From Planctomycetia bacterium (GTDB lineage Bacteria > Planctomycetota > Planctomycetia > Planctomycetales > Planctomycetaceae): a stretch of 56,366 nt of DNA. The position numbers and the translations under genes are program-made. The stretch lies in NCBI GenBank assembly GCA_026400935.1, contig JAPLNX010000323.1, forward strand, positions 1 through 56,366, read 5' to 3'. This document shows, in pieces, positions 8,403 to 15,964 of this stretch; within the stretch, counting starts at the first letter, position 1; every line of letters starts with the position of its first letter. The notes beneath the pieces are model-generated. The model made no database searches, was not told the DNA's origin, and was given only the letters and a program-made list of their open reading frames with translations.

Positions 8403-8884
8403 GTGGAGGCCTTTAACTTCTCAATGACTTCACTGGCCGTTTCGGTCGTCAAGCACATGTGGCACTCGTCGTTGACCAACATGCATGGGGCACCTTCGCA
8501 GGCTCCGAGGCATTCGGCGAATTCGAGCGTGAACTTTCCGTCGGGAGTCGTGTCGCCCGGTTGGAGGTGATACTTCTGGCAGAGTTCGGCCAGCACTTCC
8601 TCGCCACCGCGCAACATGCACGACAGGCTGCGGCAGACTTGCAGCCGATTCTTGCCGAGCTTGTGCTCCGGGTCGCGGAAGAAACCGTAGAAGCTCATCG
8701 TGTCGTGAACTTCCGCCGGGTGCTGATCGAGGATTTCGGCGATCTCCTTGATCGCTTCGAGCGGCACGCACCGCAGCGCGTCCTGCACATGATGCAACGC
8801 CGGCAACGTCACCGCCCGTTTCGTCGGATACTTGGGCAACTCCGCCAGAATCTTGTGGCGGATGTCTTCGGAAAGGAAACTCAT
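8399..8884 (-). CDS. nuoE: NADH-quinone oxidoreductase subunit E
   Basis: This 161-residue thioredoxin-fold subunit carries the N1a 2Fe-2S cluster and works with NuoF. The expected features are LPALHHVQDALRCVP, a helical segment, and the cysteines in QVCRSLSCMLRGGEE and FAECLGACEGAPCM. The frame is open to 8956, overlapping the upstream accessory gene by 16 bp. I chose the ATG at 8884 (MSFLSEDIRHKIL) because similarity to the family begins there and the length then fits. The ribosome site at that ATG is weak, so coupling from upstream remains possible. The stop overlaps the start of the next gene by four bases. Confidence 0.94.
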   Translation of the reverse strand: MSFLSEDIRHKILAELPKYPTKRAVTLPALHHVQDALRCVPLEAIKEIAEILDQHPAEVHDTMSFYGFFRDPEHKLGKNRLQVCRSLSCMLRGGEEVLAELCQKYHLQPGDTTPDGKFTLEFAECLGACEGAPCMLVNDECHMCLTTETASEVIEKLKAST

Positions 8885-8940
8885 TTCACAACGGCTTTCT
8901 TGGAATTCGTGTTCGTTGGCAACTCTTGATTGCGGATTCG

Positions 8941-9213
8941 TCAGGCCGTTTGCCATTGGGCGATTTCTGAATCGGCAAGTTCTTCGGCTTCGATCTCGAC
9001 ATGCTCAACGTCGAGGCCCACTCGACGGACATCGCTCACCGCCGACCGAATGGCGTCCTGGAGCGACCTGGCCTCTCGGTCGAAACCGATCCACGCTTGG
9101 CCTTCACCGCTTGCCAAGCTGCCGTCGGAACAGCCCGCCTCGTACAGCGCATCCGTTTGTTCGTCACTGAACTCGGTCAGATCCTTGAGGTACAAAGTAA
9201 AACTCCAAACCAT
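8941..9213 (-). CDS. Small acidic protein, putative partner of a HicA-like protein
   Basis: A 90-residue acidic protein beginning MVWSFTLYLKDLTEFSDEQT and containing DALYEAGCSDGSL, then FDREARSLQDAIRSAVSDV and RRVGLDVEHVEIEAEE. This pattern (an EAGC-D segment followed by FDREA-SL--AI-SA--DV) recurs in small proteins encoded next to HicA-like partners; I infer an antitoxin role. Larger frames extend upstream, but the ATG at 9213 lies only 2 bp after the stop of the HicA-like gene, which marks it as the real start. The Glu-rich C-terminus overlaps the extended frame of nuoE. Confidence 0.72.
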   Translation of the reverse strand: MVWSFTLYLKDLTEFSDEQTDALYEAGCSDGSLASGEGQAWIGFDREARSLQDAIRSAVSDVRRVGLDVEHVEIEAEELADSEIAQWQTA

Positions 9214-9215
9214 GA

Positions 9216-9446
9216 CTACGCTCCTTTTTCGTGCGTGCATGCGTCGATGGCATGTCTCAACCGACGTGCGTGAGCACCGGGATTCTGTGGTGTCGAGAAC
9301 ACGCGAAACTGATGACCGTCTCGATCTGCCTGAGGGCAGCGTAGCGTTCCAAAGCAATGTCCCGAACCTTTGATGAAACGCCAGCCTTGTGACACCGCGT
9401 ATTCGATTGCGTCGCTGACCTCTTTCTGTGGATGCCATTTTGCCAT
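9216..9446 (-). CDS. HicA-like small RNA-binding or toxin protein
   Basis: A 76-residue basic protein: MAKWHPQKEVSDAIEYAVSQ, then GWRFIKGSGHCFGTLRC and FSTPQNPGAHARRLRHAID. The arrangement of an N-terminal helix, GW-x-G-x-GH, a beta strand with a cysteine, STP-NP--HA--LR-AI is reminiscent of HicA-type double-stranded-RNA-binding-fold toxins, whose catalytic histidine sits in a GSH motif; here the equivalent is SGH. The protein lies 63 bp downstream of nuoD and immediately before an acidic partner, which fits a type II toxin-antitoxin pair, although the toxin-first order and the family assignment need confirmation. A single hairpin repeat (CCGCCTGAAGGCGG) lies between it and nuoD. Confidence 0.7.
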   Translation of the reverse strand: MAKWHPQKEVSDAIEYAVSQGWRFIKGSGHCFGTLRCPQADRDGHQFRVFSTPQNPGAHARRLRHAIDACTHEKGA

Positions 9447-9509
9447 TTCGATGCCCGATGGGAAGAGCGGGAAAGCTCGAACATTCCGCCTGAAGGCGGG
9501 ACTACGAAC

Positions 9510-10736
9510 TTATCGATCCAGCTCCGCCGCGATGATGTTCAAACTGCCGAGCACCGCCACCACATCGCTGAGCATGAGGCCGGGGATGATGTGCGGGAAG
9601 ACGGCGAAGTGGATGTACGAGGGGGGGCGGCAGCGGGCTCGGTAGGGTTTCGAGGTGCTGTCGGCCGTGATGTAGAAGCCGAGTTCGCCGTTCGGGGATT
9701 CGGTCGCGGCGTAGATCGACTCGGTCGGGGTCGGGAAGCCGCGGTTGGGCATGATCACCTCGAAGTGGTGGATCAGGCCCTCGATCGACTGGTACACGTT
9801 CGACTTGTTCGGCAACACGGCTTTGCCTTCGGGGTCCACGTTGATCGGGCCGGCGGGGATGTTCTCGATGGCTTGCTCGATGATCTTGATGCTCTCCAGC
9901 ATTTCGTGCATGCGGACGAGATACCTCGCGTAGCAGTCGCCGCCGTTCGTGCAGATGACTTTGAAGTCGAAGTCCGGGTACGCGAGATACGGCTCGTCCT
10001 TGCGGAGGTCGCGGACCACGCCGGAGGCTCGCGCGATCGGGCCGGTGCAACTGAAGTTGATCGCATCCTCCTTCGACAGCACGCCGACTCCCTTGGTCCG
10101 GTCGATGAAGATGCGGTTGCGAGTCAGCAGGCCATCGACTTCGGCGTGGACGGCTCGGAAGCCGTTGCAAAAACTCCGCACCTTGTTGACCCAGTCGGTG
10201 GTCACGTCGTACAGCACGCCGCCGACGCGCGTGTAGCTGGAATGGAACCGCTGCCCCGACGCGGACTCGCAGATGTCGTAAATCAGTTCGCGTTGCTGGA
10301 AGAAGTACAGGAACGCCGTGAACGCTCCCAGGTCGAGCGCACTGGTCCCCGTGTTGAGCAAATGATCGTGCAACCGCATCAGCTCGGCGATGATCGTGCG
10401 GATGTACTTGCACCGCGGAGTCAGCTCGATCCCCAGCAGCTTCTCGACCGCATGATGCCAGGCAATCTCGTTGGCCAGAGGCGAGAGGTAATTCATGCGA
10501 TCGACGATGGTGACGTACTGGTTGTAGTCTAAGTCTTCCGCGAGCTTCTCGAACCCGGAATGCAGATACCCAATATCCGGCACCGCCTTAACGACCTTCT
10601 CGCCGTCGAGCGTCAAGATCAGCCGCAACGTGGTATGCGTCGCCGGATGCTGCGGCCCAAAGTTGAGCGTCCACAGATATTCCTTGTCCGCGGAATCAAC
10701 ATCGTCAGTCATCAAGTCAGAAACTTCAAACGGCAT
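9510..10736 (-). CDS. nuoD: NADH-quinone oxidoreductase subunit D
   Basis: The 49-kDa-type subunit forms the quinone-binding pocket with NuoB. Recognised segments are LNFGPQHPATHTTLRL, DIGYLHSGFEKLAE, YVTIVDRMNYLSPLANEIAW, and a C-terminal SYIHFAVFPHIIPGLMLSDV with GSLNIIAAELDR at the end. The protein is 408 residues, normal for the family. The frame continues to 10880, but ATG 10736 has AGGA upstream and gives the conserved N-terminus (MPFEVSDLMTDDV). Here NuoC and NuoD are separate genes rather than a fused NuoCD. About 2.2 kb of accessory DNA separates this gene from nuoC. Confidence 0.96.
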   Translation of the reverse strand: MPFEVSDLMTDDVDSADKEYLWTLNFGPQHPATHTTLRLILTLDGEKVVKAVPDIGYLHSGFEKLAEDLDYNQYVTIVDRMNYLSPLANEIAWHHAVEKLLGIELTPRCKYIRTIIAELMRLHDHLLNTGTSALDLGAFTAFLYFFQQRELIYDICESASGQRFHSSYTRVGGVLYDVTTDWVNKVRSFCNGFRAVHAEVDGLLTRNRIFIDRTKGVGVLSKEDAINFSCTGPIARASGVVRDLRKDEPYLAYPDFDFKVICTNGGDCYARYLVRMHEMLESIKIIEQAIENIPAGPINVDPEGKAVLPNKSNVYQSIEGLIHHFEVIMPNRGFPTPTESIYAATESPNGELGFYITADSTSKPYRARCRPPSYIHFAVFPHIIPGLMLSDVVAVLGSLNIIAAELDR

Positions 10737-10761
10737 GTTCTTCCTATCAAATTCCGTGAGA

Positions 10762-11007
10762 TCAAATCTTCTGCGGTTCAGTTGGTGGAGGCATCGCTTC
10801 CAACAATGCCTTGAGCAAGCGGTTGACTTCTTCGGACGAGGCGAATCGCGAGGCCACTTCCGGCTCCAGGTAAAAAACACGACCGCCGGACTTTAACGAA
10901 CCGTGCGAGGTCGCAAAGCGATTCGGTTTGGCTTTGGCATAGTCGAAGTCGTATTCGTCGCGGAGATCGTCAGACATTTCGTCGGGCATGATTGAGCTTC
11001 GTGTCAT
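10762..11007 (-). CDS. Small antitoxin-like protein
   Basis: An acidic 81-residue protein starting MTRSSIMPDEMSDDLRDEYD followed by FDYAKAKPNRFA, then GGRVFYLEPEVASRF and SSEEVNRLLKALLEAM. The scheme (EYDF-KAK-N-FA followed by V-LEP-VA--F-S-E-VN--L) matches a common class of small ribbon-helix-helix-like antitoxins often annotated as hypothetical or CopG-like. The ATG at 11007 overlaps the stop of the upstream gene as TAATG, indicating coupled translation. An ATG at 10989 is an alternative. It ends 25 bp before nuoD. I am fairly confident it is a real gene; the antitoxin role is inference from pattern and pairing. Confidence 0.65.
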   Translation of the reverse strand: MTRSSIMPDEMSDDLRDEYDFDYAKAKPNRFATSHGSLKSGGRVFYLEPEVASRFASSEEVNRLLKALLEAMPPPTEPQKI

Positions 11008-11252
11008 TATTGTTCGTATCGCTTTGTCAGAATCGCACCGGTCGCCAGGTCGAGCACATAATGTGGTCCGCCTCCCTTGAGTCGTGGGTCGCGCAGTTCG
11101 TAATCGACGTGCCAGCCGTCGGGTTCCAGAGCGAGCCACACGCAGTACGCGGACAGATCGCCGTAGACCCGCACGCCATCGGCTTGAGCAAACGTCAGAA
11201 CCTGGTCCGCAGCCTGAGTCTGGCGAGCTTTGAGTTCAAATATCCCGTTCAT
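11007..11252 (-). CDS. Small unknown protein, possible NTF2-like immunity fold
   Basis: An 81-residue protein. The N-terminal half is MNGIFELKARQTQAADQVLT and the C-terminal half contains YCVWLALEPDGWHVDYELR and GGGPHYVLDLATGAILTKRY. The C-terminal pattern (W-V-Y, then GGGPHYV-D--TG-IL) resembles NTF2-fold immunity proteins and related small domains in which a strand-turn carries a D--TG motif, but the similarity is short. Its stop overlaps the start of the next gene (TAATG). The pair lies between the RAYT-type transposase element and nuoD. It could be the partner of the antitoxin-like gene, but I see no known toxin motif. Confidence 0.6.
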   Translation of the reverse strand: MNGIFELKARQTQAADQVLTFAQADGVRVYGDLSAYCVWLALEPDGWHVDYELRDPRLKGGGPHYVLDLATGAILTKRYEQ

Positions 11253-11275
11253 TCAATTCATTGTCCTGTCTTCAT

Positions 11276-11959
11276 CAGTCGGCTTCAGCCGACTCCCCAT
11301 TTGCCACCAGCTTTAGCTGGTGGGAGGATAGGTCTGAAAACCCAACCAGCCGGCTTAAGCCGGCTTGGTGGCAGGTCTTTAGACTTCAAGGTTTCTTCTG
11401 ACTGAGTTCTTCCTCTTCATCCTTATCACACTTCTCCAACCTGTCATGGACCTTACCCTTCGTATGGTGCTGCTTCTGATTCGCGATGTACTCCAAGACC
11501 CAAGGCAGATTGTTCATTCCAAAGCTGACTACACCATACCCGCGCTGCCACTCCAAAGTCTTTGGCCCCTTCTTCTGATTTGTGTCAAATGAACTGCCTC
11601 CCTTGAGTTCCTTGACCAACTCGCTGATGCAAACCTGAGGTTCGATGTTGATCGCGAGATGGATGTGAGTTTCGGTCCCATTGATCCCATGCAGCCAAAC
11701 TCCGTTCGTTCGATGTATTCGGTCGGTGATAATTTGATGGACGATCGGTTCCAGTTCTGGAGTCAACAGCGCCTTGTCATCCTTCACATGCCAATTGAGA
11801 TGCAGGTAAATCTCGTGGTACACATGGCTGGACATGGCGACTGTTTCCTGGATTGATGAAGTCTAAAGACCGACCTCCAAGCCGGCTCACTTGGTTTTGT
11901 GGCCCTGCCTCCCACCAGCTAAAGCTGGTGGCAAATGGGGAGTCGGCTGAAGCCGACTG
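11276..11959. mobile_element. RAYT-type element: REP transposase flanked by inverted repeats
   Basis: The transposase gene at 11386-11835 is flanked by inverted copies of a composite repeat. The left copy (from 11276) begins CAGTCGGCTTCAGCCGACT, then CCCCATTTGCCACCAG and TTTAGCTGGTGGGAGG, ending near GTCTTTAGACTTCA. The right copy (to 11959) is its reverse complement, with some divergence in the middle (GCCGGCTT copies). Each copy contains two or three small hairpins. This is the expected layout of a REP-associated tyrosine transposase locus. No target-site duplication was identified. Confidence 0.85.
11386..11835 (-). CDS. REP-associated tyrosine transposase (IS200-like, RAYT)
   Basis: A 149-residue Y1-type HUH transposase of the TnpA/RAYT family, which cuts and joins single-stranded hairpin ends. 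It starts MSSHVYHEIYLHLNWHVKDD. The metal-binding HUH-type motif is THIHLAI (H57, H59). The candidate catalytic tyrosine is Y116 in LPWVLEYIANQKQHH, with polar residues on the same helix. Length and order agree with the family. The gene is intact and flanked by hairpin-rich inverted repeats of the kind such enzymes recognise. It has the same orientation as the nuo genes, lying between nuoC and nuoD, so read-through expression is likely. The C-terminus is charged (KCDKDEEEELSQKKP). Confidence 0.93.
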   Translation of the reverse strand: MSSHVYHEIYLHLNWHVKDDKALLTPELEPIVHQIITDRIHRTNGVWLHGINGTETHIHLAINIEPQVCISELVKELKGGSSFDTNQKKGPKTLEWQRGYGVVSFGMNNLPWVLEYIANQKQHHTKGKVHDRLEKCDKDEEEELSQKKP

Positions 11960-12386
11960 ATCCGCACAGGTGCCTTCCTCCGCTGTCTTTTGTTTTCTTC
12001 GGATGCTGTTTGCTCTTGATGGCGACTCCGATTCGGTTGACGTCTCCTCCGAGTTGGCAAACACCAATCACATGATGGCGACTTTGCCATCATGTGTCCC
12101 TTGTCTGAATTTGTCCTTGTCCGCATTATTCCTTGTCAGTCCCTGTCCGAATTGTTCCTTGCCATTGCTCCTTTTCCGAATCAGTCGGCTTCAGCCGACT
12201 CCCCATTTGCCACCAACTTCAGTTCGTGGAAGCCGGGATGAATCCAACCTCACTGAGCCGGCTTGTGTCTTGTCTTGAGACCATGCAAAAGCCGGCTACT
12301 CAACTCTGTTGTGCCCTCTCACCACCAGCTAAAGCTGGTGGCAAACGGGGAGTCGGCTGAAGCCGACTGATCCGAACTTGAACTCA
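11960..12386. other. Non-coding interval with a non-autonomous REP-type element
   Basis: No convincing gene. The interval contains a perfect 11-bp-arm hairpin (CACATGATGGC at 12068-12078 with its complement at 12085-12095). On the + strand there is a stretch of imperfect TTGTCC-type repeats near 12095-12175. Then comes the repeat-bounded segment at 12181-12369. Frames here are short and their peptides reflect the repeats. Confidence 0.7.
12181..12369. repeat. Non-autonomous derivative of the RAYT element (MITE/REPIN)
   Basis: This 189-bp segment starts at 12181 with TCAGTCGGCTTCAGCCGACT and CCCCATTTGCCACCA, and ends with the inverted copy TGGTGGCAAACGGGGAGTCGG then CTGAAGCCGACTG. The ends match the terminal repeats of the transposase element 220 bp away, but the interior has no transposase. 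It is most simply a derivative mobilised in trans by the neighbouring enzyme. Confidence 0.8.
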
Positions 12387-12890
12387 CTACCCAATCAGCA
12401 GCAACCCTTTCAATGGCAGGGTCAGCCGACTGCTTGCGTACAAGGTGTTGAAAAATCGAACGACATTCTCAAAGTCACTGTTAGTTCTGTAGGTGTTGCG
12501 AACCGCGATCGCCAAGTAGTTCACGTCTTGCATCATGCAAGCCTGAAACAGGTCTTTGAGAAATTGGTTGTTTGTCACACCTCGTCCCGCTTCAACCTCC
12601 AAAACGAAACCCTCTTGTTCGTGGAAGGCATCCGCTTCAAACGCCTTTTCTAATTTGCCGTTCATTCCGAAAAGAACTGGGACTCTGATCTTTTCCGCCA
12701 CTTTCTTGCCTACCTCAACTTGAAATCCGATTTGCTCTAATCCTCTGGCAACTTCAGCGAGCACTTCGTTACTGGCTAACTGATGGGACGCTGACTCAAT
12801 CTTCGATGCTGCTCCTTCAAAAACCGAAACGACTGCCTTTGCTGTCGTCGTTGGCTTGTCTGACTTCGGAAAATAAATCCAGTTGACCAT
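12387..12890 (-). CDS. Putative PD-(D/E)XK-type nuclease-like protein
   Basis: A 167-residue protein with no named family. The C-terminal half holds FEADAFHEQEGFVLEVEAGR, with D87, E98 and E100 spaced like the D...E-x-(E/K) core of restriction-endonuclease-like proteins, followed by GVTNNQFLKDLFQACMMQ and VNYLAIAVRNTY. This pattern occurs in a family of uncharacterised bacterial proteins. The N-terminal half is polar. It starts 18 bp after the end of nuoC on the same strand, with no good ribosome site, so it may depend on coupling from nuoC. The region just downstream is the repeat-bounded segment. Nuclease function is a proposal from motif spacing only. Confidence 0.6.
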   Translation of the reverse strand: MVNWIYFPKSDKPTTTAKAVVSVFEGAASKIESASHQLASNEVLAEVARGLEQIGFQVEVGKKVAEKIRVPVLFGMNGKLEKAFEADAFHEQEGFVLEVEAGRGVTNNQFLKDLFQACMMQDVNYLAIAVRNTYRTNSDFENVVRFFNTLYASSRLTLPLKGLLLIG

Positions 12891-12908
12891 TGGTTGATTC
12901 GCAATGCC

Positions 12909-13415
12909 CTAGCTCTCCGCCCGTGTGATGACCGGGAAGTTGTGTCGTTCGCCTCGGCCGCGGAGGGGGTAATCTTTGCGGAGCGGGTATTCGGTGAACT
13001 CTTCGGGCATCAGGATGCGGCGGAGGTCGGGGTGGCCGGTGAAGTGGATGCCGAACATGTCGAAGACTTCCCGCTCCAGCCAGTCGGCTCCCTTCCAGAG
13101 CGGATACGCCGAGGGCAACGTTGGGTTCGGATCGTTGACGTACGTCAGCACGATCAACCGCTCGCCGGTCGCCATGTTGAGCAGGCAATACACCACGCGG
13201 AACCGGTCGGTCGCGTCGGGGTACTCCAATTCATCGACAGCGGTGAGATCGACGAGCATGTCAAACCCACCGAGAATCTTCAGGCACTTGAGCACCTCAA
13301 AGACCCGGTCCTCGCCCACCTTCACGCGCACGTTGTCACGGTTCTGGCTCCAGCCGAGCGAATCGGCTCCGAAGTGCTCGGCGAGGAGTGAAACGGCCGA
13401 GTGTTGCATTGTCAT
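12909..13415 (-). CDS. nuoC: NADH-quinone oxidoreductase subunit C
   Basis: The 30-kDa-type subunit of the complex I peripheral arm, 168 residues. Diagnostic segments are [34 protein letters not shown], and the signature [20 protein letters not shown] followed by [20 protein letters not shown]. It is a stand-alone NuoC, not fused with NuoD. The start at 13415 lies just inside a palindromic repeat-rich spacer after nuoB. A second ATG two codons on (MQHSAV) is equally possible. A nuclease-like gene follows at 18 bp and the next complex I gene, nuoD, is about 2.2 kb away. Confidence 0.95.
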   Translation of the reverse strand: MTMQHSAVSLLAEHFGADSLGWSQNRDNVRVKVGEDRVFEVLKCLKILGGFDMLVDLTAVDELEYPDATDRFRVVYCLLNMATGERLIVLTYVNDPNPTLPSAYPLWKGADWLEREVFDMFGIHFTGHPDLRRILMPEEFTEYPLRKDYPLRGRGERHNFPVITRAES

Positions 13416-13428
13416 TCGTGATTCATCC

Positions 13429-13538
13429 CCCCACCGGGCTTGCCCCGGTGGATTAAGGCTTTTGCACTACTGCGTCTTCGCACTTTCAGATCGGAGTAGG
13501 GCAAAAGCCCGCGAGCCACCGGGGCAAGCCCGGTGGGG
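13429..13538. repeat. REPIN-like palindrome in the nuoB-nuoC spacer
   Basis: Perfect 23-bp inverted arms, 13429-13451 and 13516-13538, starting CCCCACCGGGCTTGCCCCGG. Inner shorter complementary segments (GGCTTTTGC and GCAAAAGCC) extend the pairing. Each arm is itself a hairpin (CCACCGGGcttgCCCGGTGG type). It would form a long cruciform in the transcript between nuoB and nuoC. Confidence 0.9.
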
Positions 13539-13548
13539 TGAAGGCAAA

Positions 13549-14130
13549 TTAAACTCCAAACCCACCCGCCTTAGCTTGCAGCGCCGCGTCTTCGACGCGC
13601 CACATTTCATCGCGGTCGAACGGTGTCGGGCCCATCGGTTGAGTTCGCAGGCCGAACTCGGTGCCGTTGAGCGTGCCGGTGGCTTGGATTTTGTTTTGCA
13701 GATCCATGATCGCCTGAATGAGCTGCTCCGGCCGAGGCGGGCAGCCCGGCACGTACATGTCCACCGGCATGAAGCGATCGACCCCTTGAACGACGGCATA
13801 GGTGTCGAACACGCCGCCGGAGCAAGCACAGGCTCCCATCGAGATGCACCATTTCGGTTCGGGCATTTGCAGCCAGATGCGTTGCAGCACGGGCATCATT
13901 TTCATGACGACTCGGCCGGCCACGATCATCAGGTCGCACTGCCGAGGACTAAACCGCATGACCTCGGCCCCGAACCGGGCGAGGTCGTACCGCGACGACG
14001 CCGTCGCCATCAGCTCGATGCCGCAGCAGGCGGTCGCGAACGGCATTGGCCAGAGACTGTTCTTGCGACACCAACTCGCGGCCGCGTTGACGGTCGTCAT
14101 GAACACGTTTTCGGGAAGTCCTACCGCCAT
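13549..14130 (-). CDS. nuoB: NADH-quinone oxidoreductase subunit B
   Basis: The subunit carrying the terminal N2 4Fe-4S cluster that reduces quinone, 193 residues. The four ligands are present: the tandem pair in [11 protein letters not shown], one in [15 protein letters not shown] and one in [32 protein letters not shown] is also typical. The frame starts at a GTG (14151) inside nuoA; the ATG at 14130 ([10 protein letters not shown]) is preferred because GGAAAGG lies about nine bases upstream. It overlaps the nuoA end by about 10 bp. A C-terminal extension of about 30 residues ([20 protein letters not shown] and so on) follows the conserved core. Confidence 0.95.
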   Translation of the reverse strand: MAVGLPENVFMTTVNAAASWCRKNSLWPMPFATACCGIELMATASSRYDLARFGAEVMRFSPRQCDLMIVAGRVVMKMMPVLQRIWLQMPEPKWCISMGACACSGGVFDTYAVVQGVDRFMPVDMYVPGCPPRPEQLIQAIMDLQNKIQATGTLNGTEFGLRTQPMGPTPFDRDEMWRVEDAALQAKAGGFGV

Positions 14131-14564
14131 TTGAAAACACCTTTCCGCCACGCATAAACGTAGGCAATCGCCAGCGTGGCGATGAACACCAGCATCACGC
14201 CAAACACCGTCCCGCGTAGCTCCAAGGGAATACCAGGACTCGCGTGACCGAGATGGGAGGCGACAATTCTCTCACCCATCTCATTGTGATGGCCTTCGAC
14301 GTAGGCGCTGACCGCCCACGGGTAAAGGAATAACAATTCGACATCGAACACAAGAAACAAGATCGCGACGAGATAGAACTTCACGTCAAACGGCTGCCGA
14401 GCATCACCTACGGGGTCCATCCCGGACTCATAGGGCATTTGCTTCACTGCAGTTTTTTTGTTCGGCCCGACCGTATGTGCAAGCACCAGATTCGTAATCA
14501 CAAATCCAATCAGAATGGCGACGAACACGAAGATCGGCACAAAGGACGCAAGTTGGCCGCTCAA
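14121..14564 (-). CDS. nuoA: NADH-quinone oxidoreductase subunit A
   Basis: A three-helix membrane subunit beside the quinone channel, 147 residues. Signature elements are [40 protein letters not shown], and a last helix [19 protein letters not shown] choose a TTG start at 14564 because AAAGGAA lies about seven bases upstream and the first helix follows directly. The open frame extends to 14675, but those 37 residues are basic and not typical of the family. A loop between helices 2 and 3 contains an insertion ([15 protein letters not shown]). This is the first gene of the nuo cluster; no promoter was identified with confidence in the roughly 110 bp upstream of the open frame. Confidence 0.93.
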   Translation of the reverse strand: MSGQLASFVPIFVFVAILIGFVITNLVLAHTVGPNKKTAVKQMPYESGMDPVGDARQPFDVKFYLVAILFLVFDVELLFLYPWAVSAYVEGHHNEMGERIVASHLGHASPGIPLELRGTVFGVMLVFIATLAIAYVYAWRKGVFKWR

Positions 14565-14776
14565 AACAGATTCCTTTCGATTCGGCAAGCTTCTTTTGGC
14601 CACGCAGCGCCGCGGGCCAGAGCGTGTTTTAGGGGCGGTCAGAAAGTTGTCAAGCAACGCTCTTGAGGAGCACAAAAACGCACACGATTGAGCGATTCAG
14701 TAGCTGAGTTTTTCAAACTGGGCGATTCAATTCGTCCGGTTTGAAAAACCGAGCCTCGGACTTACTTGACCTCCGC

Positions 14777-15727
14777 TTAGTTGCAATCTGCGACCAACGG
14801 ACCGGCAAGTTCTTGTAAGAAGAACAACCGACCGGATTGCGTCGTCATGTGTGTCGAAGGAATCCACATCGTGGGAGTATGTCGCAGCGTCATCCACAAG
14901 CTCAGCCCTTGCCACATCATGCCGCGTCCAAGCGTGCCGTCCGCACCGCCGATGACTTTGTCGGCACCGAGAAATAGCCCGGGGCCGATTGTGTTCGCAT
15001 AGGCTGGTACGTGAGTTATGCGACTCTTGAAGCTCGTGATCGCGTTTTGCTCGACGGTCAGCGGATGCAGCTTGGCACCGAGGCGATGTGTCTGCTTCTT
15101 CCACTCGTTCTCGGCGGCAAACTCAGCAGCAAACTGTGGTTCCCAGAAGGCGATATGGCACGTGCGGCCGATGCCGTAAGTCACTGTCAGCTTGGCTCCT
15201 GCCGCTCGGAGTTCTTTGATTCGAGCAGCATAAGTCGGCAATTGCTTCTTGGTCGCGAAGTACCGCTGTCCCTTCGGAACAGTCAATTTGCCAAGTGGTC
15301 CATAGAACGCATTCTCCATTGCGTACTGAAAGGAGCCTTTGTTTTCCGGCGGAAGAGTGTTGCCGGCGGCATCGGACCACTCATCCATATTGAAGCCAAA
15401 CACGTGGGTGCAGGAGACATTCCATTCGGTCAGGAAGTAGACCGCCCAACGGTACATGCCCATCGGACCGACGGGTAGAATCATCAACGCTTCTTCGTTG
15501 GCGTCGCGAGCTTGCTTGATAGTCATGGCGATTTCGTGGCCGAGCATCATGTCGAAATCGGCAACAGATGCGCACGCAATCGGCTCAAATTTGCGGTTCC
15601 ACCACTTTTGCCGGACCATGATGTTGGCTGGATTCGCATCAACGCACGCATCAATCTTGGCCAAGTCCCAACCCGGTGGAAAGAATCCTTCCATCAACGA
15701 ACCGGGCAACGTGCTGAGCAAATCCAT
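14777..15727 (-). CDS. NagB/glucosamine-6-phosphate isomerase-like protein with altered active site
   Basis: A 316-residue cytoplasmic protein of the NagB/6-phosphogluconolactonase fold. Features are [15 protein letters not shown] (D115, matching the general base region of NagB), [15 protein letters not shown], and the loop [15 protein letters not shown]. In NagB this loop is GIGxDGHIAFNEP. Here H191 and E196 are kept, but the Asp is Thr and the following Gly is Cys, so the substrate or chemistry probably differs. The frame extends to 15850; the ATG at 15727 ([11 protein letters not shown]) gives the family-like N-terminus. It stands alone, with no other amino-sugar gene nearby. The C-terminus is rich in aromatic residues. 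Confidence 0.8.
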   Translation of the reverse strand: MDLLSTLPGSLMEGFFPPGWDLAKIDACVDANPANIMVRQKWWNRKFEPIACASVADFDMMLGHEIAMTIKQARDANEEALMILPVGPMGMYRWAVYFLTEWNVSCTHVFGFNMDEWSDAAGNTLPPENKGSFQYAMENAFYGPLGKLTVPKGQRYFATKKQLPTYAARIKELRAAGAKLTVTYGIGRTCHIAFWEPQFAAEFAAENEWKKQTHRLGAKLHPLTVEQNAITSFKSRITHVPAYANTIGPGLFLGADKVIGGADGTLGRGMMWQGLSLWMTLRHTPTMWIPSTHMTTQSGRLFFLQELAGPLVADCN

Positions 15728-15789
15728 GAGGCAACTCCATGAGGTTAAGTGATTCAATCCTGAGGAACGCGAGGCATTGTAGCCAATTG

Positions 15790-15900
15790 CAGTGTCCGTG
15801 GTCAGTGGTCCGTGGTCAGTTGATTTTGGTGACCGACATATCGCGGACATTTCAACGGATTACGGCCATTTGAAATAACAACGGTCCACTGACAACCGAT
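15790..15900. repeat. Degenerate GGTC-type direct/inverted repeat
   Basis: Contains two direct copies of GTCCGTGGTCAGT and, about 80 bp later, the inverted form CGGTCCACTGACAACCGAT. It is related in style to the repeats at 25820 and 41261. It lies between divergently transcribed genes, overlapping the unused upstream extension of the NagB-like frame. Confidence 0.6.
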
Positions 15901-15964
15901 AACCTCTCACCTATCATCCGCCGCGAAATCCCGCACCAACCCGCCACGATCGCAGGAGGCGACG

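Noticed and set aside
9432-10532. Plus-strand frame of 366 codons opposite nuoD
   Set aside because: Shadow frame of nuoD without family signal.
11870-12386. CRISPR-like repeated words near the transposase
   Set aside because: Repeats are inverted hairpins of unequal spacing, not direct repeats with unique spacers, and there is no cas gene.
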